From assembly GCA_964563155.1 (NCBI GenBank), contig CAZLVL010000008.1, positions 48,579-112,578 on the forward strand: a DNA stretch of 64,000 nt, in the 5' to 3' direction. The translations under genes and the position numbers were made by a program. Source of the DNA: DUPQ01 sp964563155. Its GTDB lineage: Bacteria > Bacillota > Clostridia > DUPQ01. The notes beneath the pieces were generated by a model. The model was given only the letters and a program-made list of their open reading frames with translations, did not search any database and was not told where the DNA came from. Numbering within the stretch: the first letter of the stretch is position 1; the number at the start of each line of letters is the position of its first letter. Of the stretch, positions 34,675 to 44,518 are shown piece by piece.

Positions 34675-35223
34675 ATGCAAAAGAAAAAACCTGTAAAAAT
34701 AAGTACAAAAAGATTAGTTTTGAGGCCTCTTAAAATAGAGGATGCTCCTAGGGTTGCCTACCTTGCTAACAATTACCAGATTTACAGAAATACTCTTAAC
34801 CTACCCTACCCCTATAGAAAAGAAGATGCTGAAATGTGGATTTTAAGACAAATGACCAAGTTTGATAACAATGAAACTATATCTTTAGGTATAAGCTACA
34901 GGCTTACCAATGAGCTGGTGGGGGTTATAGGTCTTTATCTTTGTCCTTACCATGAAAATGGAGAGATTGGCTATTGGATTGGTAAAGATTACAGAAACAA
35001 GGGCTTTGCCACAGAAGCAGTCTTAGCCCTTATTGATTATGCTTTTGGCCAACTAAACTATTACAGAGTCTATGGTAAGTGTTTTGCATCCAACCCAGCT
35101 TCTGCTAAAGTTTTAGAAAAGGTAGGTATGACCTTTGAAGGTGAGCTTAAGGGCCACATTAAAAAAGAAGACATCTTCGAAGATGTACTTTGCTATGGAA
35201 TTATTAATCCTAACTACTACTAA
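34675..35223 (+). CDS. GNAT acetyltransferase, RimJ/RimL type
   Basis: 182 aa. Opens with the family's STKRLVLRPLKIEDAPRVAYLAN and has the acetyl-CoA motif region EIGYWIGKDYRNKGFATEAVLALIDYAF, then YRVYGKCFASNPASAKVLEKVGM. Members acetylate N-terminal alanine or serine of ribosomal proteins, or small molecules. The target is unknown. AAAGGA precedes the ATG. Confidence 0.88.
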   Translation: MQKKKPVKISTKRLVLRPLKIEDAPRVAYLANNYQIYRNTLNLPYPYRKEDAEMWILRQMTKFDNNETISLGISYRLTNELVGVIGLYLCPYHENGEIGYWIGKDYRNKGFATEAVLALIDYAFGQLNYYRVYGKCFASNPASAKVLEKVGMTFEGELKGHIKKEDIFEDVLCYGIINPNYY

Positions 35224-35248
35224 CAAGAAAAAGACTAACTATATTTAT

Positions 35249-36343
35249 TTAATCATCAATCCTTATACCCTTTAACTGTTCAAAACTATATAAACTACCC
35301 TCTGGGTTATCTTGTATTACATTTGAAATAATTACATTATCCACCTTTGTATTTATTAATACTGCATGTTTTGAAAATCTTGAATGGACAGAATCTACAG
35401 AAATATTATAAATATCATTATCTTTGTAATCTTTACCATACCCTGTATATAGCATTACAGTTGCAGACCTATTACCTTGACCTATATCTTCAACATTTCT
35501 TATATCCACATTGTAAACTCTCAAGCCTCCACTGGCTAAGCATATAACTCCATGATGCTTACCCCCAGTTCTTATATCACTAATGGAAATATCATGAATG
35601 TCTAATTCTCTTAAATCTCCATCAAATATGGAAATCATAGGCTCTAAAGGATAGAGATAATTTTTATGGGGAAAATCTTCTTTGCTTAATAAAAGGGCTG
35701 TACAAGCTACGGTGTCATCTGACGTGCTTCCAGATATATTCCATATGCGAAAATAGCTAGAGCCAGCCCTAATATTTATACCATCTCCATTTTTAACATC
35801 AGACTCAATATAAATATCATGCACATTGCCATAGGCACACATATCAAAAGAAAGAGCCCAGCATTTTGTGTTAAAAATACTTAGTCCACTTATTTCAATA
35901 TTTTCACATAAAGAAATACAAATACTTATGGTCCTCCAACCCCAAAAGTCACCTACCATATCCTCTTCTTCTTGAAGTACTGGATGAAAGCCTCTTTTAT
36001 TCAAATCAGAACCCATAAGTTTTGCACCATTTATCCCCTTAATAGAAACATTTTTTAGTCTTTCAACCGCTAAAGGTCTACCATAGGGATCATCTTTATC
36101 AACCTTCACATTGGTCCCTCTAAAAATATTATCAAAGACATAATCATTTTGCTTTATTGTACAAGCATCAATAAGTACTTCCATATCATCATACAAGAGG
36201 ATAGCTTCATCAATATGCCAGTTCTTTCTATTAAAGATTATCCTTTTTTCTCCAGCATATTCCAAAGCCTCATTCATACAAGAAGTAATAGCTTTAGAGT
36301 CACTAATACTTTCTTTTAAATAGTCATATACATAAAAGTCCAT
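35249..36343 (-). CDS. Right-handed beta-helix (GH28/pectate-lyase-like) protein
   Basis: 364 aa without a signal peptide. Short beta-strand repeats rich in N, I and D run through the protein, for example NVSIKGINGAKLMGSDL, NIEISGLSIFNTKCWAL, and NGDGINIRAGSSYFRIWN followed by SDDTVAC. The NGDGIN...DD arrangement recalls the catalytic strands of GH28. It is the last gene of the glycan operon, 20 bases after the YczE-like gene, so a role in opening a plant- or host-derived glycan is likely. The ATG at 36343 follows GGTGAGG; an upstream in-frame GTG is less likely. Confidence 0.65.
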   Translation of the reverse strand: MDFYVYDYLKESISDSKAITSCMNEALEYAGEKRIIFNRKNWHIDEAILLYDDMEVLIDACTIKQNDYVFDNIFRGTNVKVDKDDPYGRPLAVERLKNVSIKGINGAKLMGSDLNKRGFHPVLQEEEDMVGDFWGWRTISICISLCENIEISGLSIFNTKCWALSFDMCAYGNVHDIYIESDVKNGDGINIRAGSSYFRIWNISGSTSDDTVACTALLLSKEDFPHKNYLYPLEPMISIFDGDLRELDIHDISISDIRTGGKHHGVICLASGGLRVYNVDIRNVEDIGQGNRSATVMLYTGYGKDYKDNDIYNISVDSVHSRFSKHAVLINTKVDNVIISNVIQDNPEGSLYSFEQLKGIRIDD

Positions 36344-36363
36344 CGAATACCTCACCTATCACT

Positions 36364-37020
36364 CTAATATATATTCTCATTTTCAATATACCTCATTAAT
36401 TTACTCTTTTTCAAGAGCTTCCCAAAAAGACCAATGGCAGGTCCTGTGAGTAAAACTGATAAGATACTTGTAATACCCACCCTACCCCCTAAGATAAAGC
36501 CTAAAAGAGCATAGGTGATATCGGTGAAGATCCTGACTCTAGAATAGGGTTGTTTTACTAGGTCTGAAATAATGAGACCTAGGCTGTCCGCAGGACTAGC
36601 TCCTAGTTTGGGTGATGTATAAAGATAGACCCCTAAACCTAGTAATATACAGGCAAAAAAGGCTAAAGCAATTCTAAAATAAAGTGATAAGTTTTCATTG
36701 ATAAAACTCTCCAAAAGCCTTATAAACAAGTCAATAAAAACTCCTGAAAGAAAAAGACTTAAGAACATGGCAATGTTAATGTATTTTCTAAAAAATATCA
36801 GGATAAACAGAATAATTAGACCATTCATAATCATATTTGCTATTCCTTGAGTAACCAAAAGCCTAACGTGAATAGCATTACAAAGGACCTGGTATGGATC
36901 AGTTCCTAAATTGGTTAAAACAAAAATGGAAGTGGCTAAAGCTATTATCCCTATACCAATAATAGCTATAGCAAGACGAGCTAGATAGGTTTTTGATAAA
37001 TATTTTTTTAACTTTTCCAT
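36364..37020 (-). CDS. YczE/YitT-like integral membrane protein
   Basis: 218 aa with five or six hydrophobic segments. GIGIIALATSIFVLTNLGTDPYQVL and LYTSPKLGASPADSLGLIIS are characteristic of the YczE/YyaS/YitT group. Function of the family is not established; some members have been linked to export or to regulation of secondary metabolites. It starts 8 bases after the alpha-mannosidase stop, so it belongs to the glycan operon. Confidence 0.75.
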   Translation of the reverse strand: MEKLKKYLSKTYLARLAIAIIGIGIIALATSIFVLTNLGTDPYQVLCNAIHVRLLVTQGIANMIMNGLIILFILIFFRKYINIAMFLSLFLSGVFIDLFIRLLESFINENLSLYFRIALAFFACILLGLGVYLYTSPKLGASPADSLGLIISDLVKQPYSRVRIFTDITYALLGFILGGRVGITSILSVLLTGPAIGLFGKLLKKSKLMRYIENENIY

Positions 37021-37027
37021 TTTCTTA

Positions 37028-39985
37028 TCATCTTTCTTCTAGCTCAAACTTCAACTTAATAGTCTTAATCTCAAAAGGAGTAAAAGTAAGAGAAGTTAAA
37101 TCAAGAGGACCAATCTCATTTTCTAATAAGTCTGTTTCTATAATATGCTTGTATTGAAAAACTGTAGTAAGCTCACATGAAATTGTTTTATCACAGCTAT
37201 TGAAAAGTCGGACTATTATTCCATCTTGTAAATAGCTAAGTTTTATTGTTTCAACTACTATATTAGGATTACTGGTAGCAGCCAAGCTTTTTTCATCAAC
37301 ACTTCCCTTAATAATCTTTAAGGGCTTGTTTAAGAAATAGGAGTGAGCTAGGCTTTTAAGACCATGTCCACCCTCATGAAAGTAAAGTCCATAAGTAAAA
37401 GAAGATTCTCCCCTATCTGCTTTTTTATCTGGAAAAATTGGAGATCTTAAAAGATTAAGAGATATCCTATTACCTTTTACCCTATGACCATACTTATTAT
37501 CATTAATTAATGAGACCCCATGACTATCTTCAGACAAGTCTACATACTTATGGGCACAAATTTCAAACTGAGCCTTTTCTTCTGGGCTTTCATCCTTTGT
37601 ACTTCTTTTTATTGATGCCATTTGTATATCACAAGTAACAAAAGGGCTATCTACAGCCAAATCAAAGTCTGCCCTTAGCATCTTAAAGGTTTCATGATAG
37701 TCACAATGACTTTTAAAATATATTAGAGGGCTATTAGCAAAAAGAATAACATCCTGTACCAGCTTAGTCTTTTTATGCCTATACTCACTTCTTCTTATAA
37801 TAGAAGGGCCATCATAAAAAACAGTAACCTTTTTGACCTTAAGTCTTTTACTTGGTTTTTTGTGATATTTCCAGTCTATATCCCAGGCATTGTAGTAAAG
37901 CCACTTATCTTTATACAATCGTAAGGCATTTATTTTACCTTTTGAAAACTCTCTCTTTGTACTTTTATCCAAGGCTGAAACAATATGACCCTCTTTAGAA
38001 AACTCCAACCTTATATACTCATTTTCAATTATATTATCTGTAAAACTAAGGCCTTCCCACAAAATTTGTTTAACTTTTTCTAACTGAGAAAAGCCATATG
38101 GTTCAACCTTTGCCATATACCACTTATTATCATGTTTTACAAATTCTTCCCTGTAAAAAGATGTAGGATTAAAAACACTTAAAGTCTTATCATCCATATG
38201 AGTTAAGTATGAAAAAGTATTAATTTCTTCTTCTTTAATTTCTTTTAATATTTTTTCATATCTAATATGACTTTCTCTATATACCCTTGTAATACTACTT
38301 CCTGGAATTATGTCATGGAATTGATATAAAAGGACTTCCTTCCACCACTTATCCAGTTGGGAAAGAGGATATTTTCTCCCCTTTGTCCATCCATAGACTA
38401 AAAGACTTTCTAAGGTTTGTAATTCATATTCGCACCTTCTATTATAATTTTTACTCTTAGCCTGGGTAGTATAGGTTCCTTGATGTTTTTCTAGATATAA
38501 TTCATCTTTAAAAAGAGGAAGCTTATGGCTGTAATCTTTTAGTTTGTCAAAAAAATCAATAGCCTTTCCAAAAACCACAGAGGGGCTATTAAAAAGCTTT
38601 TCCTGTCTTTTTGCCAGTTCAATGTGGACCTCTCCAGGTCCCCCTCCCCCATCACCTACCCCATATATGAGTAAAGCTTCTGGTGCTATCTCTTTTTCTG
38701 AATAGTTCTTTAAGGCTTGCTTTACACAGGCTGGACTGGCTGCACTATTATATGTTTCTGCTGGAGACATGTGTACAAGGACCTGACTGCCATCCACTCC
38801 CTGCCATACAAAACTCCTGTAGGGAAATCTATTGTGCTCATTCCATGAAAGTTTTATGGTCATAAAGTAGTCTAGTCCACTTTTTTTCAAGATTTGTGGC
38901 ATATTTCCATTGTAGCCAAAGACATCAGGCAACCAGCATATTTTCATATCTTGATTAAATTCTTGCTGAAAAAATCTTTTACCATAAAAGATTTGGCGGA
39001 TTAAGGCTTCTCCTGAACTTAAATTAGTGTCTGCTTCAACCCACATTCCCCCTTGTAGTTCTAGTTGACCTCTTTTTGCCAGGTCCTGCAGTTTAGTATA
39101 CTGTTTTGGGTAATTCTCCTTTATATACTCAAATTGCCAAGCTTGACTGGCCCCATATATATATGAAGGATACTTGTTAGCATTATTTATTTGATTGGCA
39201 AAGGTCCTTTGGGCTTTTCTCTTTGTCTCTCTTATGGGCCATAACCAGGCTAAGTCTAAATGGGAATGGCCAACAGCTGTAAATCTTACCTCTTCTTTAT
39301 TCTCACTTTTACTATTAAAAAGAGGTTTAAGAACTTCTTTAGCCTCTAAAACAGAAAGTTTAACTAAAGAATAGCTTTCATTTAAAGCTTCTTCAATTAT
39401 ATTTCTTTTATGTTTTTCTCTTGTAATGGATAAAAGAGATGCTAGGGTTAAGTAATCATAATAATAGTCTTTTAAGTCATCATCTACTGTACACAGTTTA
39501 GCATACTGAAATATGCCAAAACCAAAGGGATAATTGTAGTAGCCATTGTAGCCAGCATCTATATATATTTCTAAAGGACTATCTGGTTTTGCAGATAAAG
39601 ACACTTCAATAATGCTTTTACCATATGAAGCTTGAAGCCTATCAATATAGCTCATTACCAGAGTAATCCCTGCTTCAGGTTCACAATCATGGTATATGGC
39701 ACCTTCACCCCCTACATTTATATGAACTACCACATGCTTACCCTGGGCACTTTTAGGAATCACACCCCTTATACGAAACCAAGCAGACCCAAAAACCCCA
39801 GCCCAAATTTGACCTCTTCTAATTGGCTTATACTCTAAATTCCTTTGATTTCCAGGGGCTATAGGCTCCTTTGTTGAATGGACCTTAACTTCTAAGGGTG
39901 CAATGACTGTGTAGATCTTCTTTTGCATTGCCTTAAGCCGCCTTAAGTGCTTAGCTTCCTTCTTTATCTTCTTAAGTTCTTTCAT
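37028..39985 (-). CDS. GH38-family alpha-mannosidase
   Basis: 985 aa, cytoplasmic. An N-terminal beta domain of about 230 residues precedes the GH38 catalytic domain. Zinc ligands are in VGHSHLDLAWLWPI and the nucleophile Asp is in CWLPDVFGYNGNMPQIL; QFHDIIPGSSI and the C-terminal beta-sandwich domains also match. It removes alpha-linked mannose from imported oligosaccharides. The start at 39985 lies inside the end of the PHP gene (14-base overlap), giving translational coupling; a frame extension of 15 codons upstream lacks support. Confidence 0.9.
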   Translation of the reverse strand: MKELKKIKKEAKHLRRLKAMQKKIYTVIAPLEVKVHSTKEPIAPGNQRNLEYKPIRRGQIWAGVFGSAWFRIRGVIPKSAQGKHVVVHINVGGEGAIYHDCEPEAGITLVMSYIDRLQASYGKSIIEVSLSAKPDSPLEIYIDAGYNGYYNYPFGFGIFQYAKLCTVDDDLKDYYYDYLTLASLLSITREKHKRNIIEEALNESYSLVKLSVLEAKEVLKPLFNSKSENKEEVRFTAVGHSHLDLAWLWPIRETKRKAQRTFANQINNANKYPSYIYGASQAWQFEYIKENYPKQYTKLQDLAKRGQLELQGGMWVEADTNLSSGEALIRQIFYGKRFFQQEFNQDMKICWLPDVFGYNGNMPQILKKSGLDYFMTIKLSWNEHNRFPYRSFVWQGVDGSQVLVHMSPAETYNSAASPACVKQALKNYSEKEIAPEALLIYGVGDGGGGPGEVHIELAKRQEKLFNSPSVVFGKAIDFFDKLKDYSHKLPLFKDELYLEKHQGTYTTQAKSKNYNRRCEYELQTLESLLVYGWTKGRKYPLSQLDKWWKEVLLYQFHDIIPGSSITRVYRESHIRYEKILKEIKEEEINTFSYLTHMDDKTLSVFNPTSFYREEFVKHDNKWYMAKVEPYGFSQLEKVKQILWEGLSFTDNIIENEYIRLEFSKEGHIVSALDKSTKREFSKGKINALRLYKDKWLYYNAWDIDWKYHKKPSKRLKVKKVTVFYDGPSIIRRSEYRHKKTKLVQDVILFANSPLIYFKSHCDYHETFKMLRADFDLAVDSPFVTCDIQMASIKRSTKDESPEEKAQFEICAHKYVDLSEDSHGVSLINDNKYGHRVKGNRISLNLLRSPIFPDKKADRGESSFTYGLYFHEGGHGLKSLAHSYFLNKPLKIIKGSVDEKSLAATSNPNIVVETIKLSYLQDGIIVRLFNSCDKTISCELTTVFQYKHIIETDLLENEIGPLDLTSLTFTPFEIKTIKLKFELEER

Positions 39986-41279
39986 ATTTTTTCTCGTTAT
40001 GCTTGAAATATAAGGGGTTGGTAATTCCACGGACCCATTCGACTTTAAAAAGTTTTCTAATTACAAGAATATATGCAAATTCAAGGTCCTCACTTAGAGG
40101 AAAGTCTACTTGCAGTTTTCCTTTTTTAAAGTTTTTCCACTCTTTAAGAAGACCTTTATTGGTAACTAACCTTACACGACTTCCTATCTTTAGATTTTCT
40201 GCTGATATTTTCAGTTTTATTCCTTCTTGGTAATCCAGCTCATCTCCCATAATTTTATCCTTGCATGAAAGATTCAGTTTTACTCCTTTTACCGAAGAAG
40301 ACACATAAGATCTACCTTCTTTCATGGCCTGTAAAATAGCTTTTTCAGAAGGGTTTTCTACATAAAGGTAACTTATGGGATTTCCCATCCTGACAGGATG
40401 AAAGTCCTTGTGAAAATCACTTCCTCCAATAAGTGGAATTCTTTTTCCCTCTTTTACCATAGAATGCCACCACTGTATGGCCTTTATATTGTCCTTTCTC
40501 ATAGGTCCATTCCACACCTCTACCATATCAAAGCAGTCTCTACTTTCCCAAAGGTAGGGACAAAGAGAACACTTGGGGTGGTTCACAGATATAAGGGCTC
40601 CCATTTTTTTAGCATCATTCACAAGAGCTAACATCTCTTTTTCACTATTGGCAATAAAAGAGTTTTCAAAAGGAGCCTTTACTCCATAAAAGTTCATATG
40701 GCCCTTGTAATGGGTCCATTCCACAGCTGGAATTAAGGTAAGTCCTGGCACCTTTGGTAGGTTCATGTTTTCAGAATAGTTATTATGATTTGAAAGAGCT
40801 ATAAAATCTAGGCCCATTTTCAAGGCCCTTTTTGTTAAGGTAGAAATATCATGTTGACCATCTGAAGCATCAGAGTGCATATGCAAATCACCTTTTAGCC
40901 ATCTAGGTCTAGCTTTATCATAGGTAATCTCATAAGTGACCTCTAGTCCTTGGTCAGGTATCTTGTAGGCTCCTACAATTATCTTCCAAACCCCTTCTTC
41001 TAAACAAGTCATCTTGTAGCCCTTGGTAGAGGCATAGGGCCCTATAAACACCCTATCTTTTGCACTTCCTGACCAGCCTAAAAAACTTCCATGCTTGTCC
41101 ATAAGGCCCAAGTCTACTACATTTACCATCTCTACTAAGGATTTATACTTACCAGAAAATCTCTTGTAACTATAGCTGACTGTTACCCTTTCACAATCTG
41201 GAGGCATAGGAAAATCAATAGTATAGTATTTACCTTCCAACTCTTTTGGAATTTTGTGTACGATTATATGTTTATCCAT
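39972..41279 (-). CDS. PHP-domain metallohydrolase, CehA/McbA family
   Basis: 435 aa. About 130 residues of beta-rich N-terminal domain, then a PHP domain with KGDLHMHSDASDGQHD, ALSNHNNYSEN, SVNHPKCS and IGGSDFHKD, which supply the metal-binding His and Asp residues. CehA/McbA proteins hydrolyse esters or phosphoesters. Placement between a putative esterase and an alpha-mannosidase suggests that it trims a substituent from a glycan, perhaps a phosphodiester-linked mannose. That is inference. Confidence 0.8.
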   Translation of the reverse strand: MDKHIIVHKIPKELEGKYYTIDFPMPPDCERVTVSYSYKRFSGKYKSLVEMVNVVDLGLMDKHGSFLGWSGSAKDRVFIGPYASTKGYKMTCLEEGVWKIIVGAYKIPDQGLEVTYEITYDKARPRWLKGDLHMHSDASDGQHDISTLTKRALKMGLDFIALSNHNNYSENMNLPKVPGLTLIPAVEWTHYKGHMNFYGVKAPFENSFIANSEKEMLALVNDAKKMGALISVNHPKCSLCPYLWESRDCFDMVEVWNGPMRKDNIKAIQWWHSMVKEGKRIPLIGGSDFHKDFHPVRMGNPISYLYVENPSEKAILQAMKEGRSYVSSSVKGVKLNLSCKDKIMGDELDYQEGIKLKISAENLKIGSRVRLVTNKGLLKEWKNFKKGKLQVDFPLSEDLEFAYILVIRKLFKVEWVRGITNPLYFKHNEKKYERT

Positions 41280-41283
41280 TGGT

Positions 41284-42036
41284 CTATCTTGTAATATCCT
41301 CTATAAAGTTCTTTAGATGCTTGTCCCAAAAATACCAGTCATGAATTCCATCTTCAATAATAGACTTCACATTTAGCCCCTTAGATTTTGCATTTTCCAT
41401 AAATGATACAGAAAGCCAATAAAGGTCGTCTTGCAAGCCGCAATAGACATAGAAGTCTAAGTCTTTATGCTTTTTACCATCTAAAAGATTGACAGGATTT
41501 AAGGGTGTATTGTCTATGTCATTTACAGCAGGAAGCATAAAGGCAAAATCATTCTTTTGCTCTTCTTCCATATGAGGTAGCATAAGCTTTAAATCTAAGA
41601 GCCCAGAAAAAAGACCCACTCCCTTAAATCGCTCAGGATAGGTAAGGGCTATTCTAGAGGCTCCAAGTCCTCCCATAGAAATGCCTGCTATATAGGTTTT
41701 GTTTTTATCTTGGGAAATGTTAAATAATAAATTTAAATACTCAGGAAGCTCATGAGCTATATGGCTAAAATAGTTCTGACCATATATATCATCACAATAC
41801 ATACTTCTTCCAGCACTAGGTATTACTATAACAAGACCGGTTTCCATGGCATACAACTCAATTTTAGACAATCTAACAGGTGATGATGAATCATCTGATA
41901 GGCCATGTAAGAGATAAAGTACCTTTCTTTTTGATAGAGGAATATCCCCTATTCTGACAGAATCAGGTACCACAAGGGTGGTTGTCGTACTCATCTTCAA
42001 TTCTTTTGAATAAAAGTTTAAGGTTAAAATAGCCAT
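41284..42036 (-). CDS. Alpha/beta-hydrolase esterase (esterase D / CE1-like)
   Basis: 250 aa. YLLHGLSDD supplies the oxyanion loop, GISMGGLGA the nucleophile Ser, and GIHDWYFWDKHL the catalytic His. Resembles tributyrin-esterase and S-formylglutathione-hydrolase-type proteins, which in glycan operons remove acyl groups from sugars. Four bases separate it from both the upstream carrier gene and the downstream PHP gene. GAGGAG precedes the start. Confidence 0.82.
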   Translation of the reverse strand: MAILTLNFYSKELKMSTTTTLVVPDSVRIGDIPLSKRKVLYLLHGLSDDSSSPVRLSKIELYAMETGLVIVIPSAGRSMYCDDIYGQNYFSHIAHELPEYLNLLFNISQDKNKTYIAGISMGGLGASRIALTYPERFKGVGLFSGLLDLKLMLPHMEEEQKNDFAFMLPAVNDIDNTPLNPVNLLDGKKHKDLDFYVYCGLQDDLYWLSVSFMENAKSKGLNVKSIIEDGIHDWYFWDKHLKNFIEDITR

Positions 42037-42040
42037 TTTT

Positions 42041-43366
42041 TTACTCCTCTACTTCTACAGCTGCTTGGACTTCCTCAGGCATATCCTTAAAGTTCAAGAA
42101 TAAAGACATAATTACACAAAATGCCATGACTACCAAAGGAAAGAGACTTAGTAAAAAGCGGGCTGCATTGGCTGGATCTGGTCCAGGTACTTCTCCACTT
42201 TCATAACCATATACCCTTGATACAATTAAGAACCCTGCAGCAACAAATAGATTGCTTGACTTGTTCAAGATTCCAATAAGGCTTGAATAGGTTCCTTCCC
42301 TTCTTACTCCATGTTTTAGGGTGTCTTCATCTAAGATTTTTGAAGATACCATATCCATGGTTACACAAGTTCCCCCATAACCAAAGCCTAATATGACTAG
42401 GGCTACAATGGTTCCTGCTAGATTATTAACAAAGAAAAGAGGGGTTAGAGCTAGTCCAACTACAATCATTGAAAGTCTCCATGTCTTCATTAACTTTAGC
42501 TTCTTCATTATCTTTACCCATACAGGTATCCCTAAAATAGCACAGACTATAACTGAGGCTAGCATAATTGTAGAAGCCATACCCCCAGCATTTAATACAT
42601 ATTTAGCATACAAAGAAACTGATTGTTGTAGTATGGCCAAAGCTGCAAAAAAGGCTGCATTGCTTAGACCATAAATCCAAAACTTAGGATTCTTTATAAT
42701 ATCTCCTACAGTCTGAAAAAGTTTAGGTCTAGGCATCTTTTGAGCCTCTATGGATTCATGGCTGTTAAGAGCCATATAGAGTATTACTACCACTGCTAAG
42801 ATACTGTAAACAATTGAGGTGTTTCTGTAACCAATTTTTTCAGTAACAATGGGAGTTAAAGCGATACTAATAATCATGGCAAGAAGTTGGAAAACTTGCC
42901 TTAAGGCATTGGTCTTTGCTCTTTCTTTTTCTGTTGTAAATAGCTCTGGGAAGAGTGCTCCATAGTTAGAATTAATCAAAGAATCTAAGGTTCCAGTTAA
43001 CATGTACATTATGGCTGCATACCAAAATACTGAGCCTTCTGATAGGCCTGCTGGCACATTGAAAAACATAACAAATGCTATGGCTAAAAGTGGTGCACCA
43101 ATAACAAGCCATGGGCGACGTCGTCCCCACTGTGTTCTTGTACTGTCCGATAAAAAACCATAAACTGGATTGTCTAAGGCATCTAAGAAGGTATATGCAA
43201 ATATTATAAGTGCGAACTTTTCTGAGGTTAATACTGCAAGATAATCAACATAGTAGATAAAAGCAAAAGTTTTAAACATGTTGATTGGAATAGATGTACC
43301 AAACATTCCTATAGCATAGTTAATGGGTTTCGTCGGGCGGTTGGATAATTTTGTTTCTTTTTCCAT
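42041..43366 (-). CDS. GPH-family sugar:cation symporter (MFS)
   Basis: 441 aa with twelve predicted membrane helices. The loop GFLSDSTRTQWGRRRPWLVIGAP is the GPH/MFS signature between helices 2 and 3. KERAKTNALRQVFQLLAMII is also typical. It probably imports the glycoside processed by the enzymes encoded downstream. The ATG at 43366 has AAGGGGGA; an in-frame upstream ATG at 43399 has none. First gene of the operon, divergent from the AraC regulator. Confidence 0.88.
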   Translation of the reverse strand: MEKETKLSNRPTKPINYAIGMFGTSIPINMFKTFAFIYYVDYLAVLTSEKFALIIFAYTFLDALDNPVYGFLSDSTRTQWGRRRPWLVIGAPLLAIAFVMFFNVPAGLSEGSVFWYAAIMYMLTGTLDSLINSNYGALFPELFTTEKERAKTNALRQVFQLLAMIISIALTPIVTEKIGYRNTSIVYSILAVVVILYMALNSHESIEAQKMPRPKLFQTVGDIIKNPKFWIYGLSNAAFFAALAILQQSVSLYAKYVLNAGGMASTIMLASVIVCAILGIPVWVKIMKKLKLMKTWRLSMIVVGLALTPLFFVNNLAGTIVALVILGFGYGGTCVTMDMVSSKILDEDTLKHGVRREGTYSSLIGILNKSSNLFVAAGFLIVSRVYGYESGEVPGPDPANAARFLLSLFPLVVMAFCVIMSLFLNFKDMPEEVQAAVEVEE

Positions 43367-43527
43367 TAGAAATCCCCCTTTCGAAAATAGGTTCATCAAA
43401 AGTATATCAGTAGCACAATAAAACTGTCTATTGTTTCCATGAAGCCATATAGCGATTTTTTTAAGTTATGCTGAAAAACCCTGGCTTTTTCTTGAAAAAA
43501 AGCTTTAATACTGTTACTCTTTAACAA

Positions 43528-44433
43528 GTGGAGGTGTTTCAAATTTCCCCTAGTGACAATACAAAAACCAATATATTGGGTCAAGAAAGAGTACTAACAG
43601 TATATTCTAGACAAAATCCCAACCTTTCTTCCATGGAGGTTTCCTTCCATTGGTGGGATGAAGGCACTACTTCCTTGCACAAGCATGACCACTATGAATT
43701 TTTTATTATCACAGCTGGTAAGACCTACCATGAACTAAATGGCAAGGTAGAAATATTGAATGAAAATACCCTACATTTAATAAAGCCTGAAGACATTCAT
43801 CGCTTTAGCCCCTTAGAAGATTGTAAAAGCACTCATATTAATTTCTCAGCAACCATTGAAAGATTTGATTTACTTTGTAATGCCTTGGGTATACATAGAA
43901 ATCAGCTAATACAAGATCATTGTCCTTTACGCTTTTTATTGAATTCCAATGAAATGGACTTTTTTCTCCACAGAGCTGAACAACTAAACCTTCACATGAG
44001 AGAAGAGAAAAAAGACCTATATCTAATCCAAATGACCATATGTGAAATGTTGGTCCATGGAATCTCTCTTTTATATAAACGTCACCCCCTAAGACAAGAC
44101 AACCGGCCTCAGTGGCTGTGTTTGGTTTTAAGACGCCTACACTCTCCTGATATGATGGCTTGCTCCGCTGCTGATGTATATAAATTAGCTGGCTATTCTC
44201 CCCCTGTTGTCATAGAACAATTCAAAAAACATACTGGAGAAACTGTCAGTTCCTACCTGGTAAAACTTAAGATTGACTGGGCCATAATACTTTTAAATAC
44301 AACAGATATGACTATTTTAGATATTTCTCAGACCCTAGGCTACTCTAGTGTCAGCCATTTTTGCAAACTCTTCTTTTACCAAACAGGTAAAAACCCCAGT
44401 GAATTTAGAAGGATATCTAGAACTAAATTTTAA
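43528..44433 (+). CDS. AraC-family transcriptional regulator
   Basis: About 301 aa. An N-terminal cupin-like sensor domain (HKHDHYEFFIITAGKTYHELNG) is followed by a C-terminal double helix-turn-helix: AADVYKLAGYSPPVVIEQFKKHTGETVSSYLVKLKIDWAIILL and ILDISQTLGYSSVSHFCKLFFYQTGKNPSEFRR. Divergent from the glycan operon, which it most likely activates on binding a sugar. The start is uncertain: GTG at 43528 and 43534 are in frame but overlap the only good ribosome site GGAGG (43530-43534), which would best serve an ATT at 43543. Confidence 0.85.
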   Translation: MEVFQISPSDNTKTNILGQERVLTVYSRQNPNLSSMEVSFHWWDEGTTSLHKHDHYEFFIITAGKTYHELNGKVEILNENTLHLIKPEDIHRFSPLEDCKSTHINFSATIERFDLLCNALGIHRNQLIQDHCPLRFLLNSNEMDFFLHRAEQLNLHMREEKKDLYLIQMTICEMLVHGISLLYKRHPLRQDNRPQWLCLVLRRLHSPDMMACSAADVYKLAGYSPPVVIEQFKKHTGETVSSYLVKLKIDWAIILLNTTDMTILDISQTLGYSSVSHFCKLFFYQTGKNPSEFRRISRTKF

Positions 44434-44461
44434 ACAGGTTAGCATAAATAATTAATAATAT

Positions 44462-44494
44462 GGATTGTAAACTCCAAATTTCACAGGTTTGAAA
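44462..44494. repeat. Single diverged copy of the 46-kb operator repeat
   Basis: GGATTGTAAACTCC then AATTTCACAGGTTTG (44477-44491). The same order, GGATTATAAACTCC then AATCTCACGGGTTG, occurs at 45974-46001 in the promoter of the ATPase gene at 46080. The two copies are direct repeats that flank the ATPase gene at 44519-45814. GTATATATT, found after the third repeat at 46 kb, also follows this copy. Confidence 0.7.
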
Positions 44495-44518
44495 TTCAAC
44501 TGTATATATTCAAAAATC

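Noticed and set aside
34474..34680. 68-codon minus-strand frame upstream of the MATE gene
   Set aside because: No ribosome site and no domain; overlaps the divergent promoter region of the MATE and GNAT genes.
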